A DNA stretch of 64,000 bases from Gnetum montanum (lineage: Eukaryota > Streptophyta > Gnetopsida > Gnetales > Gnetaceae): the NCBI GenBank assembly GCA_015680685.1, contig MNCI01026219.1, positions 946,120-1,010,119 of the forward strand, in the 5' to 3' direction. Shown in pieces: positions 37,349 to 49,700 of this stretch. Each line of letters starts with the position of its first letter. Position 1 is the first letter of the stretch. The notes under the pieces are model-generated. The model had not been told where the DNA came from. It saw only the letters and a program-made list of their open reading frames with translations, and made no database searches. The position numbers and the translations under genes were made by a program.

Positions 37349-37349
37349 T

Positions 37350-37368
37350 TGGTATCATTGGTGGGGAC
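37350..37368 (+). other. Primer-binding site (tRNA-Asp type, deaminated)
   Basis: TGGTATCATTGGTGGGGAC follows the LTR end. It differs from TGGCGCCGTTGCCGGGGAC almost only by C-to-T or G-to-A changes. Confidence 0.65.
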
Positions 37369-37497
37369 TAAGTGTTTGTGTGCTAAGTAGAACATAAGAG
37401 ATCATTCACATCATTGGGATCTTAAACGAACCCTTAGGGTTAATTAAATGAAAAAAATATTATATAATGGTTAATCAGCACACCAAATTAAACTAAG

Positions 37498-39900
37498 ATG
37501 TCTTCTTGTCACAAGAGCATTACACCACCTAGGGACAATACTAGAGATAGTCGGTAATCTAAAACGCATAACCTAAATCTACGAGTTCCTCAACAATATA
37601 GGGTGATATATACTCATCCCGATGAGTATATACCTAATTTTACTTTTATCCTCCATCAGGATGAGCAGATGCGATGAAGAGCCTTGCAAGGTAACATAGT
37701 GTTACCTCCAGATCGTGCAGTCCCCAACATGCTCCTCCTTGCTTTGGCATAGATCGGCATGAGTCAGCTCTACGCTGAATACGTTGTAGGTGATTTTGAC
37801 ATAAGGGATTACCATCCCATGGCTATTCAACATATGAGGGACTCAAGGCAGGAGAGCCAACATACACTATTGAAGGGAAAAGAGGTCCTATCCTAAGTGA
37901 AATCTGAGATGGTGAACCACTTATAACGGGTTCTCTATCAAAAGATGTTCCCCCTCCTAACGAAAGTGAGGAGGTGGCATATTAGAACTTGTGCTCCATG
38001 ATACACAACCCTGGTTCTGATCTTTGTGAACACCAGTTATTCATGGAGGGAATAACAACATATGACAAGGATGGGCACTTAGATAGTCATCACGATCGGG
38101 GCCAAAGCCACAGAAGAGAAGGTAGGAAACATCTTCATGGAAATGGTTCTCCTTCTTCTTCCTCTTATTCACATCATTCACCCTCTCCTTCTAGCTTTGG
38201 GTGTAGTCATAGAGAGCATAATGGTGAGGATAGAGGTAGACAAAATGAGAGACCTCGATGAGAGAGTCGAGAGAGAGGACAAGGGCATGAACGAAGGGAA
38301 AGTAGGGAACAACGTAGACATCATAGATTTCATGAAAGAGATGATCATGATGAACCCCTACTCACCACTTGAAGCATGATAGAAATCACAGAGGTAGGGA
38401 GAATACCAACAAGGCATCAAAGAGATAGCTAGATCAAGCTTTTAGACATGAACAATATCCCATGCTTCGAGGAGGGATACAATGCAGATCTGCAAAATCA
38501 TTTATAGGTATTCCATGATGCCTGCACCTTGCAAAACATAGAGAATGAGTAGAAAAAACTAAATTTTTTTCCCTGGACACTCACAAAGAAAGCAGAGAGT
38601 TGGTACCAGTCCTTAGAGCTGGAAACCATCAAGAGGTGGAGTACAATGTTAGAACTCATCAATGATAAATATCAGATGTACTCTAGAGTGTCTAATTTGC
38701 ATAAGAAAATCCAAGGATGGAAGCAAGGTACTCATGAACCCTTGGATGCTACCATGGGCTACTACTACATATTTTTACATTGTTTCCTAGGCCATGATTA
38801 TGCACAGCGGGATCAACTCTGCCACATTGTAGATGGGTTGAGGTATGAAACCAGGAGAACCCTTGGGACTTATGCCCAAGGGAGACTATCAGAACTTAGA
38901 GCCCATGAAATTCATCGCTTCTTGGAACAAGTAGCCAAAAAAGAAGGGGAGCTGTGAAAAAGGGAAAGTGTGGAAGAATATAACCATGATCCCTCTCTTC
39001 GAAAAAAGGGAGTGAGATTTTGTGATGAAGAGGATGAGTCACCACTCGAAGAGTTGGTGAACAGAAAAACCTTGCCGCTTCAAAAGCTAACAATAGAAGT
39101 ATCAGATAAGGTAGATGAAGTATGGAGCTCCTTAGACAATAAAATTGAAACTTTCCTAAAGATTGTAGAGGAGTCTACGGAGGAACAAAGTGGTGACAAG
39201 AACAAGACAAAGAGGAGAGATTCAGGCCCTGCACATGACACGGGTAAGGGGAAAATAACTATCTCCGATGAGGTTGTGGACTTAGACATAGAAGATGAAG
39301 GTGGATGTAAGATCTGCCACTATGACCATCCTAAGGGATGTTGTCCAATCATCTCACATCTACAAGAGTCTGGGGTGTATGCACTCAACCAATGGCAGAC
39401 ACCCTGAAGGTTACCTTATCCTCAAGGTAACCCAACACAGTTACACCAACCATTAACGTACTATCCAAGTGGAACTCCACCACAACCCATTAGGCAACAT
39501 CAGTAGTGGAAATACCCACAGTCATGGGAGATGCCACTGCCAAAACAACAATACCCTTACTGGCAGCCAGACCCATATGGATACTATGTGCAGCAGCCAA
39601 TTTCTCCAAGTGACTCCATGGATCACACAACTCCCCAACATCACTACCAGGTTCAGGAGTACTTTAGAAGGACTCCTTCTCCTCTGAGAGATGCTCCATA
39701 CACATACCATCCTCCTAATCTGTCTACACCTCTTCCACCAGTAGTTCCCATAACACCTCCTGCTCCAACAATGCAAGGGGAACTCCCCACTCAACTGCAG
39801 CCACAAAATGTGATGAGAGCCATAAACATTCTACCTACTACTAGTTTTGACAACCGTAAAAATAGAAGACCTTTTTTCAAAATCAAAAGCCCAAACAAGC
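37498..39900 (+). pseudogene. Gag of the outer gypsy element
   Basis: Translation from ATG 37498 gives MSSCHKSITPP and, after one shift near 37.95 kb, a single frame from 37989 into the protease. It has an R/H/S-rich segment (38030-38350), a capsid-like part (KKAESWYQSLELETI near 38590; IQGWKQGTHEPL; GRLSELRAHEIHRFLEQVA), a zinc-knuckle-like CKICHYDHPKGCCP near 39310, and a Q/P/Y-rich tail (39531-39800). It would form particles and bind RNA. Premature stops in the same frame (38262, 38955, 39405 and others) are each one transition away from R, Q or W codons. The frame is therefore young but silenced. Confidence 0.75.
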
Positions 39901-40622
39901 TCTCACAACAACAAGCGGTTGAGTCTAGGTATACTCCTCCAACATACAAGGCTTCGGAGCTCCCTTCAAATCAAAATCAGAGCTTCACGCATATGATTAT
40001 GTTAACGCATACCTTAACTAAATGGATCAAGGTAGGCCACCTTCCTAGGATACTATCTAACCTTGGAAGTCCCTTAATCTATCTACAAGTCACTAGGAAT
40101 GAACCACATAAGGCTCTTCTTGATTCAGGTTCTGGAGTCAAATTAATATCATGAGAAATGTATCAAGCCTGGAACCTGCCCCAACTTAAGAAGAGAAACA
40201 TTCAACTAGAGCTAGCTGACCAGTCCATCACCATTCCCTTGGGATTAGTGGAGGAAATTGTTACCACTATGTGTGGTTGGTCCTACCCAGCTAATTTCCT
40301 GGTGATAGAAGTCAACAACAACGAAGGGGACTTCCCAATTATAATGGGAAGGCCATGGTTGAGTACAATAGATGCGTACCTAGGGATCCGCGATCTTTCC
40401 TTGGAAATATCTAAGGTAAATATTTATGGAAAGATCAAGAAGAAGAAAGTTTCATGCATCACATATAGTGATTCATCGGGTGATGACATGGAGGAATGCT
40501 CCACATATCCTTCATGCAACAGGTGTGCCCTTGATACTGTGAGACAAAGATGCCTGTATGTAGCAACCACACAACTAGTAGTAGACAGCCCGTGGTTGAC
40601 AGCTATTCGAAAGAGCAACTGA
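39901..40622 (+). pseudogene. Protease of the outer gypsy element
   Basis: This continues the gag frame. The active-site loop is ALLDSGSGVKLIS (D-S-G-S), then a TGA (40155) in place of R or G. It continues with LELADQSITIPLGLVEEI, FLVIEVNNNEGDFPIIMGRPWL and ends SCITYSDSSGDDMEE... at 40622. D-S-G and the I-M-G-R-P motif are intact. No RT follows, although in related elements it comes directly after this domain. Confidence 0.8.
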
Positions 40623-42455
40623 AAAACATGCATGGAATGAACTAGGGAAGTAACCCATGGCAACAATGAAAGCATAGATACATTGGAATATGATCATCGC
40701 TGACTTTCATCCCTTAATTTGAGAACATCAGTGGGGAGAAGTTGGGCACTTTTACGAAATTCAAATAGAAGTTTATTATTTCGAATCTCTCCCTTGCAAT
40801 TCATTCATGGGGGGGATGGCCACCTATGCTGATTATTGGAGGCCCTCAATTCTTTTTAAATTTTTGTTTTACAAGTTTTTCTTACACGTTTTTATTTTAC
40901 ACATTTTGGTTTTCCACATTTTTTTTCACATTTTTGTTTTACAGATTTTTTTCTTACATGTTTTTTTTACAAGTTTTTGTCTTACACATTTTTTCCTTAC
41001 ACATTTTTTTACATGTTTTTGTTTTACAAATTTTTTTAACTTTTCTTGTTTTTGTTTTAAAAAATTATTTAACTATTCTTGTTTTTGATTTCCAACATTG
41101 TTATACTTTGTCATTTTGTGTGTGTGTGTGTGTGTGTGTGATCCACCTTGTAAGTTTGTCACCAATAAGTGTTCTTTGTGATGGTATGAACTATTTTCAT
41201 ATTGATTTCTAATGTTTGGTTTTTACCTTTAAGTTATCATGTTGATACTAAGGTATGCTTCTTTTGATATAGCAGGCAATGAGTTCACTCCACCCATCCA
41301 TCCATCAGTTTCTATGGTCTCTCTCGGCTTGGAAAAGTATAGTCCCTTCCTAAATAAAAACTCTAACGCATCGATGACTAGGCATTTCTCAAACTAAGGA
41401 AGGACACAAGGATTGAAAAGGGTGTGACTTCAAGGGAACTTGATGCATTTGTGTTGGTCGTTCTCTTAGGTTCTTGGATGTTTTCTTCTTGAGTTTTCTT
41501 ACCATTTCAACGTTACCCAATTATTGGAAGTTGAGCAAATAAAAATAAGAAGTCTTTGCATGGTGTGGTTCTCATGCATAAAAACACAAAACACAAAAAC
41601 AAAAAAAAAGTGAGAATTCAAGCACACCCCTTAGAAGAAATAATCATTTGGGCTACAAGCACTGGTTATGGAACTAAAATAAAAGGTTCCCTCTAACTAA
41701 GGCCCTTCTCACTTCCCATTCTCTCCTCATTTGTTTCGTCGGAATGGTGGTGGCTCTTGGTGAAGGCATTCTTGTTATCCAAGAGGATGGATTGGCTGAA
41801 TGCATTAATGCAAAGTCACTGGATGTGGTTGGTTTGAGACCAGAGTTGGAATGAGATTTATCAAGACACATTAACCATGAAATCCACAAGGGGCTGTACA
41901 CCACCTTGTTCTTGGGATTCCATTCCATTTTCTTCTCTCCATCCTTCTCTCCATTGTTTACCTCATTGCTAGTTATATTATTAGTATATATTTTGGTTGA
42001 TGCATTATTTTCTTTTAGATAATTTCTTGTGGTTAAGACTTTAACTCTTGTTCCAAATGACATTCCTAGAGCCTATGCACTCTTTGAATGTGGGTTTGTT
42101 AGGGCATTAAGGGCATGAGCCTGCTTTGGGGAGGACCCACTAACATTCCTATTTGGGGCACCAGTTAAATTCTTTCCTCTAACATTTTTGCAATCTATTT
42201 TATTTTTTTCATCTCCATCTTGACATCCCTTTCATCAATGTCGTAGTTGTCCCTTTTTATCTATCTTTCTTATTCCTTTTCTTTCTCCATTCTAACACTA
42301 CCAGAGGTTCGTGATTAGTCATGGGGGTACGGGGCCCAATTTTTTCAATTTTCTCCTAACCCCTACACCTTCGGTAGTCACCATTAATACATCTCCAGAT
42401 CCATAATCAACCATGCCACAACTCAGCCAATGAACCTTTTCACCGAAGCAAGGTA
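40623..42455 (+). other. 3' non-coding module of the outer gypsy element
   Basis: This region is colinear with 1091-2960. It includes a T-rich low-complexity run (40855-41100), whose ORFs are artefacts, and the blocks listed for the left element. It ends at the insertion point of the minus-strand element. Confidence 0.65.
41117..41140. repeat. (TG)12 microsatellite
   Basis: Twelve uninterrupted TG units lie inside the outer gypsy 3' module. Confidence 0.9.
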
Positions 42456-42460
42456 TGAAT

Positions 42461-43586
42461 TGTACCACCTGAAATCGTCGGTCTCCGGCTGGAAGGAAAA
42501 CAGAGGCCGTGGGATCGCAGGACGCATACAGAAGACCCTGCCTTCACCTGAGGACGAGCTGGAATGCAATGGAGGCAGAGTACCTTGGGTGGTCTACACG
42601 AGGATTAGACAAGGATTTCCCCGCGCATACGCAAAATGCTAATACGTTGGGTTATGCGTAAACGGCGTGCAGGCGTAAACAATGAAAATAGCTAAAACGT
42701 AAACGGATGCAAACGAAGCGTGAGCGTAAACAGACGTAAACGATGCGTGGGCCAAATTGACGTAAAAATCTAAAAGAACTTGCAGCGAATGTAAACAGTA
42801 CAGAGTCAGAGTACAGTGCACCGGTCTAACGCAGTTGTGTGGGAACACAAGGCGGACGAAAAGCCCCGGCGTACACAAGGATGACTCGGTCGGTTTGTAG
42901 GGCGAGTGGAGCGTAAGAGACTAGATGCACAGCGTGCAGGGCTTCCCACCATAAGAAGGTTTTTTGCTCTTTTGTGCAGCGTAAATGTTCTCTAGTGTGC
43001 TCTGGGATTTTGCCAACCATCTGGATGAAGTGGAAAAATGGGGGTTTTATACAGGTTGTTACGCTAGACTCGGGATGGGAGACACGTGGCGCGTTGACCA
43101 GGTGCATACAATTTACAAATATACAAAATGTTACAACTACTGGGCGTATATGCTGGGCGTATACACTGAACATGCTGGGCGTGAACTGGGTGGAGATGCT
43201 GAGCGTTGGGCGTATACGCTGGTGAATGTTGGGCGTACAAGCCAGGCGTATACACTGATGGATGCTGGGCGTACACGCTGGGCGTATACGCCAAAGGATG
43301 TCCACTTGCTTCAATCCTTGCTCTTTAGTGTTATCTTCATGCTGTCATTAGAGATCTTGTCGTCAAGCGTGTGCATCTTCAGTACCTGGGCATGTACACC
43401 GGAGAGCCGAGCGTATACGCTGGAGTGCCGGGCGTATACACTGTATGTGTGATCTTGGCGTGTACGCTGGCACCATATACTTAGCAAAAACTAAGTGTTG
43501 CGATCATGCCGCCGGTGTCGTTCGTGAGTTCCAAGGTCCTGTTTGGTGTCGGACAGGTACTAAGCTCTAAATTTTTTGGTGTTTCA
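42461..43586 (-). repeat. 3' LTR of the nested element
   Basis: On the plus strand it runs from TGTACCACCTGAAATCG to GTGTTTCA. The minus-strand TATA (TATAAAA, 43051-43045) has GCGTATACGC palindromes upstream in U3 (exact at 43210, 43282 and 43411, with near copies between). Open frames here rich in Y-A-Q or A-Y-T are artefacts of the palindromes. Confidence 0.9.
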
Positions 43587-43605
43587 TTGGTCCCTCTTTG
43601 TTGAT
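43587..43605 (-). other. Polypurine tract of the nested element
   Basis: Minus strand AACAAAGAGGGACCAA lies directly next to the LTR start TGAAACACC. Confidence 0.7.
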
Positions 43606-43893
43606 TCTTGGAGGAATCGACCTGAGAAGCGTCGACAAAGAAGAGAAAAATACCACAAGCAACTTGATAGAGACATTGTCTGCTGCCACTTGGACGAGAC
43701 ATCATCGCACCGTGTTCAGTAGTACAGAGGATTGGGAAAAGGAAATTTTGTATCTGGGAGGTCAAGGGGATTGCAGGGATTGATGATCGGTCCAGAAGAT
43801 TAATTAGGGGAAAAGGGATGCTCTAATGTGAGGCATGTTGATCCTTGTTAATAGCCATTGTTTAGCAGACTTGAAGTTTAGACATGCGAGGTG

Positions 43894-44053
43894 TGTCTTT
43901 TGGCGGAACAAGGCTCTTGGTTAGTGTGCAAGAGAACTTGTTGACAGGACCAAAGCTACAGGAGGATGTGTTGCATTCTTTGGGAGAACAGGGCCTATGT
44001 TTAGTGTTCAGGGGAACCTGTTGGCGGGGAGCCAAAGTCATGCGACTGGATGC
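43894..44053. repeat. Two-unit tandem repeat of about 80 bp
   Basis: Units at 43894-43968 and 43971-44053 share TTTGGCGGAACA or TTTGGGAGAACA, GTTAGTGT or TTTAGTGT, GAACYTGTTGRC and CCAAAG. They lie in the 3' non-coding part of the nested element. Confidence 0.6.
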
Positions 44054-44589
44054 TTTTTAACCACTTTGGGCATGAGTACTTGGTTTTGAGATGACTGCCT
44101 TCCCGCCTGGGGTTACATGGGAAGTGCCCAGGGTCTCTTTTTTTTGACGTAAACTTTGCTCTGTTTGTGTACTCGCCCCCCGGTGTTGTACTGTGTGGCG
44201 TATCGCAGCGTGCAACAGCGTGCTCAATGGTTTGAATGTACTGGGTGTGTCAAGGGTATAGTTGAATAGAAACTGGGGAACGAATGGGGATGTACTAGTG
44301 AATGGTTTGATTTAGTCCTGCCAGGTATGCTGCGAACATTGTCTTATCTTGCTGCTTACGACGAAGTGCATCTTTGTACGGAACTTCCGGGTGTCATCCT
44401 GCAAACGTAATGCCAAGGAGACAAGAAAATCGTGAGCAAATAGACGAGCTTAGACTTACAGGGCGGCTGATGGCACAGAGGTGCTGAAGGACGGTAGGCA
44501 CTATGTGTAGATGACAACAATATTGATGACGAGCGATGCAGTGAAGCTGATGGACGATCATGGTAGCGGATTGATGTGCCGGATGTGGA

Positions 44590-44965
44590 TTTGCCAATTT
44601 ATAGTCTTGGCAGACTATTATGGATTAGTTTTATGTCATAACCCATTGGAGATTGCCTGTTTAGCGTCATGACGGACATTACGTTGCCAGTTTTTAGTCT
44701 TAGCAGACTATGAAGAGGCAAGCTAGTTTATAGTCTTGGCGGACCCTGATGGTTGTGACGGCGGCAGTTTACTGTCATGCCGGACGGGTGGTAGTTTATT
44801 GTCATTACAGACACTGTGGTATTAGTTTTAAGTCATAATCCAGGACTGTTCTTTGGTATCAGTTTATCATCATGATTCCAGGACGAGCTGTGGTATCAGT
44901 TTATAATCGTGATCCCAGGACTTCGCTATGGTATCAGTTTATAGTCGTGATCCCAGGACTTCCAC
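44590..44965. repeat. Hairpin-repeat array 1
   Basis: At least nine AGTTTA-led units each carry short inverted arms. Examples are ATAGTCT/AGACTAT (44601-44618), TAGTCT/AGACTA (44695-44710), GTC/GAC around ATGACG (about 44665) and around ATGCCG (about 44775), TGTC/GACA around ATTACA (about 44800), and AGTC/GACT in the last three GATCCCAGGACT-type units. It lies between the integrase end and the 3' LTR. Confidence 0.7.
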
Positions 44966-44981
44966 GTACCTGAGCTTATGT

Positions 44982-46040
44982 TTAGATGTAGAACGGTTTT
45001 AGATACAAATGATTTATCAGATTAGTGAGCTCGTTTCCTTCTGTGTCAGCTAACTTGAATGCACCATTGTCGAATGCTTTGATGACCACGTAAGGTCCTT
45101 CCCAGTTGGCTGAGAATTTTTTCGGGTGTTCCTGAATAGCTTTGAGTACGAGATCGCCTTCATGGATTGGGGGTTTGTTAATTTCATGTCGATGTCGTTG
45201 TCGCTGTCGCTTTTGGTACCATTTGATCTAATCGAGCGCGCGTACACGTTCTTCTTCCACCGAGTCGAGGTCAACGATTCAAAGATCATTGTTTTGCCCG
45301 TCGTCAAGGAGTCCGGAGAGTGTGATCCTTAACGACGATACCTGTAATTCCAAAGGTAAAATAGCTTCTGAACCGTAAACGAGACTGTACGGAGTTTTAC
45401 CTATTAACGTCCAGTGTGTAGTGCGGTATGCCCATAATGCGTATATTAGTTGCTCGTGCCATTTCCTTTTGCTCTAGGTGAGTATTTTCTTAAGTATCGT
45501 TATGATCGTCTTATTGGTTACTTCTGCTTGCCCATTGCTTTGAGGATAGTAAGGAGAGGAAACCGAGTGTTTGATCCCCACACTATTGCAAAAGGTTTTT
45601 GTTTCAGCACTACTAAATTGTGGCCCATTGTCAGTGATAATTGTCAAAGGGATGCCAAAGCGGGTTACAATGTTTTCTAGGATAAAGTTGCACATGTGTT
45701 TAGAAGTCATTTTCTGAAGGGGAGCTGCTTCTACCCACTTCGTGAAATATTCAGTAGCGGTTATGATGAAACTGTGCCCTACAAAAGATGAGGGTGTTAT
45801 CGGGCCGATAAGGTCCAATCCCCACTTCTGAAAAGCCCATGTTATTTGTGCTATGTGCAACTCGTTTGGCGGTACATGTATTAAGTTACTATGTTTTTGA
45901 CAAATGTTACATGTTTTAACTTTGGAGGAGCAGTCGTATTCCATGCGTGGCCAATAATAGCGTAAGCTTCTTATTGGTGCCGTATGGTCCGTCGATGGTT
46001 AATGGTGCGGTTAAGCGCTAGCAGTTCATTGAGCTTATCC
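44982..46040 (-). pseudogene. Integrase of the nested element
   Basis: The minus-strand frame is nearly continuous. It has a partial zinc-finger lead-in (IRSLRYYWPRMEYDC, CNICQKH), and a core with WGLDLIGPITPSS (D), KWVEAAPLQ, IITDNGPQFSS (D), SPYYPQSNGQAEVTNK (E) within the ORF 45944-45474. After TAG for Q comes KRKWHEQLIYALWAYRTT, TPYSLVYGSEA, then HEGDLVLKAIQEHPKKFS, NWEGPYVVIKAF and FKLADTEGNEL. It ends TAA at 44984-44982. The D-D-E triad is kept. Few stops, all transition-type. RT and RNase H, which normally precede it, are absent; the frame loses coherence at about 46040. Confidence 0.85.
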
Positions 46041-46147
46041 CTGCTAATAAACTGAGAGTTGCACGAGCAAAGGGATTATTCCGTGTCTTTTGACAATTTT
46101 ATACTATGTGTACGTGTATAACGGTGGATTATCGTCACACCTAGACG

Positions 46148-46283
46148 TATGGCAGTTTTATGCCTTACCATGCAGTGAGCGGCAGTTTAAGGCCGTACCG
46201 GGCCAATGGGCGGCAGTTTAATGCCTTACCGGGCAATGGGCGGATGGGGAAATGGCAGTTTAAGGCCGTACAGGGCCAATGGG
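46148..46283. repeat. Hairpin-repeat array 2
   Basis: Four GGCAGTTTA-led units have arms GGCC/GGCC around GTACCG (46191-46204), TGCC/GGCA around TTACCG (46222-46235), and GGCC/GGCC around GTACAG (46264-46277). They lie between the integrase start and the antisense gene promoter. Confidence 0.7.
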
Positions 46284-46486
46284 TGTTTAAACCAGCGTAA
46301 ACGTGTAAAACAGGGTCTGCGGAGGAACCAGGACGTAATAATCCCTATTGTTTAATGAATTTTTTGTTAAATTTTATCATTTTGGACAGATTTTGGTGAA
46401 AAATAGGCAAAAAAAGCAAAAAAAGGCAAAAAAGATGCAACGGCGATGTAAGCGGCGGTGGCGTCAGCGTCAGCATCATCGGGCGC

Positions 46487-46494
46487 TATATAAA
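46487..46494 (+). promoter_or_regulatory. TATA box of the antisense gene
   Basis: TATATAAA sits in a locally GC-rich context (GGGCGC before, GCGAAGG after), about 257 bp before the first ATG of the antisense gene. A start site near 46520 would give a 5' UTR of about 225 nt. That UTR carries AGCGTAAGCGTA-type repeats at 46550-46720. Confidence 0.6.
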
Positions 46495-46743
46495 GCGAAG
46501 GGGGGTGCATTTGTTTCCTGTTTCGAAAGTAACAGCGTAGAGCGTAACCCGAGTGAGCGTAAGCGTAAGCGTACAACTGCTAAAGCGTAAGCGTAAACCA
46601 CCATACCCTAGCGTAAGCGTAACCCAGAACCTGAGCGTAGATGCCGAAGGTTGAACCCAGCGTAGATGCCCAGGCTTGAACTTCTTAACGCCAGCGTACA
46701 GTTACTCAGCGTGAATGCGGATCGCTAGCATAGACGCTCTGAA

Positions 46744-49700
46744 ATGGGCAAGGGCAAGGAAGTGGAGGGTCAGGGGAGAAAGGGTCCTGCCTTAACCTTC
46801 ACCGAGGAGACGGAGGCCATGCTGCAGGGCCTGCCTAGGCCGAAGGTGCCGGCGTGGTCCGTGACATCCCAGAGGTAAGCCTTGATCCCTGCTTCTGTTT
46901 TTGTTTGTGCTTTTTAGCGTAGACGATCCTGGCGTATACGCCAAGCGTAGCGGGTTTACGAGGGTTTTCAGCGTATACGTCGGCGTAATTATGCAGCGTA
47001 GACGGTGTCATCAATTTTATTAGCATCCTTTTGTTATTCAGTGTAACTATGAAGCTTATAGACGTGCTTGTACCAGCGTAAATTGTGTTTTGCGATGACG
47101 TGTACGCTAAGGGTTTCTTCAGTGTATACGCTGTACACGCCTGGTCTTTTCGACGTGTTGGTTCTCTGTTGACAGACAGTGGATTCGAGCCTATACGCTG
47201 AGGGTTTCTTCAGCGTATACGCTAGGTAATGAGGGGTTTGGGTTCTAGCGTAGATGCTGAGTTTTGTAGCGTATACGCTGTGTAAGTTCGCCCGGCGTAT
47301 ACACTCTGTGTTCAGCGTATACGCCAAGCTTGAATCGTGCCAAGTGCCAAGTTTACTTGGCGTATACGCTGAGTTCAGCGTATACACTGAGCGTGAATCA
47401 CGGGCGTAAGTTGTATTTTTGCGCTAAAGTTTGGCTGGCGTGTACGCTGTATTCAGCGTATACGCTGAGCGAAAAATAGTTGATTTTTTGATTTTTTTGC
47501 CGATTTGTGATGCAAACTGTCATTTTATGACATTGCGATTGGTTGCAGGGATAGCAAACGCTTTCTTATTATGGTTGAACTCGTCGGGGTTCTGACATGG
47601 GCTGGCCACGTTGAGGATGGCGATCTGCCCCCGAATCTATTCGTGGATAGCAAGGGGATCTAGTTCAGGGAAGGTCCTGGTGAATTTCTGGCTTTCTTGT
47701 TAACCAATTTTGAATTGGCTATGTGGTCGTACTTTGACGAAGTGACCGCATGGAGTGTGGTTGATGCAATACTGCCGGGGGCCACCGAAAGTGTCATGGT
47801 CTTCATGGAAGACATTGACGAGGGGTCGTTTGTTGATGAGGATGGCACTACCCACGGGCCTAAGTCAACCTGCCCGTTAACGCGCGTGTGGGCATTGCTA
47901 CCACCAAGGTTAGATTACATCAACAATACATTGTTTATAGCTGCCCGTGCACACATTCTGTTCCAGAATCCTCCTGGCACGGTGTACAGGATAACCAGGT
48001 AAGACCATTTGACTTTATTGCTTCATCGATCATCGTTTGATGTTAGTTTTTGTTTTAACATGCATTTATTTGCAGGCCAAAGACCAACCCAGATGGGACT
48101 TTGATTGAGGATGAAGGGATAGCCCTCGCTCACGTCGCTCTGGAGGCCTTTATGATGGGCCCCACTCTTCGCAGGGCCGTACTAGCTCAGACGAAGGGTT
48201 CAATGGTCCGTTTCCATAACCAGTTTTCCAGGGCCTTTGCGATGTGTAAGGCTCGTGGGTGGCTCCATGAAGACTGGACAGATCAGGGGCCAGTCTTTCC
48301 TCATAGCTTTGGCAACACTTCCAAATCTGCCACTAACGGTGACTAATAGCATGTATTAAATGTGTTAGTGGATTTGTTCAACTGTTTTGGGGTCAGGAGG
48401 TTGATGTGGTCATTTTAACTTGCTTTAACAGTTGATGTACCTTCCGGTGGGGATCCCGTGACAACAGGCCGAACTGAGACAACTTTGTCAATGAAGTTTG
48501 GGGAGGTAGCCAAAGTGCAGAAGTGGCTGCGTAAGCATGCTTCGCCTTCCCTCACCCGTTGCTTGGATGATGCAGGTCTCCTAGAACTTTTTATGACGCC
48601 AAGTCCTAATGTCTCAATTGGGGAAATGATAGGGATCATGGACTCTTTCAATGAGTCTATCTCTCAGTACAGCACTCGGATTAAGGGTGTTAAGGTGGTG
48701 TTTCATCTGTCACCCATATTCTTTTCTAACTTATTTGGGATGCCAGCAGATGGCCTACCCGTAGTGTTGGACAGGTCTCACAAAGAGCTCCAAACGATCC
48801 GTGAACTAGAGTCTTGGCTTGGTGTGACAAAAAGCACCAAGGGGTTCTCAATGCAGGGGAAGGCAAAGGTTGTTGAGGTGAATGAACTGTATCCCCTGTT
48901 TCGAGCATGAGTGTTTCCCAAAACCCTTTCTCAGGTGCGGAGTTTTGGGGTGGAGGTGGTACGCATCATGCAGACTATTTTAGAAACTGGCTTGTGGTAC
49001 AACTGGGCTCAATTTTTGTTGGCGGGCCTGCATAAAGAGATAGTGCGGTTGCGCTTGAATATTGAAGCACAATCACACTTCACTTTTGCCTTCTTTTCTG
49101 GCTATCTTTGTCTTTTTGCCAAGTTTCTTGTGGTGCGTGCGGACAACAAGTTTGTCCTACGGGATCGAGGTCAACTATCGTGCCAGTGGGTCAAACACTT
49201 GTACGCGACCGCCAAGTCGCAGGATGCCCCAGAAGGTATCAATGAATCCGTGTCTGTTACCACAGGAGGATCATCTGGCAGTTCCATCCATACATGGGAC
49301 AGTTTGGGGTTGGAGCCAGCGGATGTACCTTTAACCGCCAGATGGGCAAAGCAGGTTATTAAAGAGAACATTGGGAAAGCCAAGTCGAAATTGAAAAGAC
49401 CTGAACGCACCACGGAGGAAGTTGCCGAGATAAACCAGCCACGCGTGAAGCGGATATGCTTCAAGATACCTAGTAAGCGAAGCTCATCCGCTTGTTATTG
49501 CATCGTTTTCGTTCATTTATAACCCTTACTTCAATTGCTTACGTGTCGTTATTGTTTTCGATTTGATGAAGTGAGGAAGTAGGCCTTAGAAACCATCAGA
49601 GAGGAGGAGGATACGCATACCGAGAAAAAGAATGAGGAGGAAAGCCCGGAGAAGAGCCAAGGTGGGGGAACAGAGCTATTAACAGAGAGGACTACTGACC

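Noticed and set aside
40807-41212. ORFs of F, L, H, T and C residues (plus strand)
   Set aside because: Translation of a T-rich low-complexity run in the outer element's non-coding module.
42826-43452. Overlapping ORFs on both strands in the nested LTR rich in Y-A-Q or A-Y-T
   Set aside because: They arise from translating GCGTATACGC palindromes in both directions inside an LTR; no domain and no start context.
43481-43783. ORFs across the 3' LTR end of the nested element
   Set aside because: They span the LTR/polypurine boundary and have no conserved motif.
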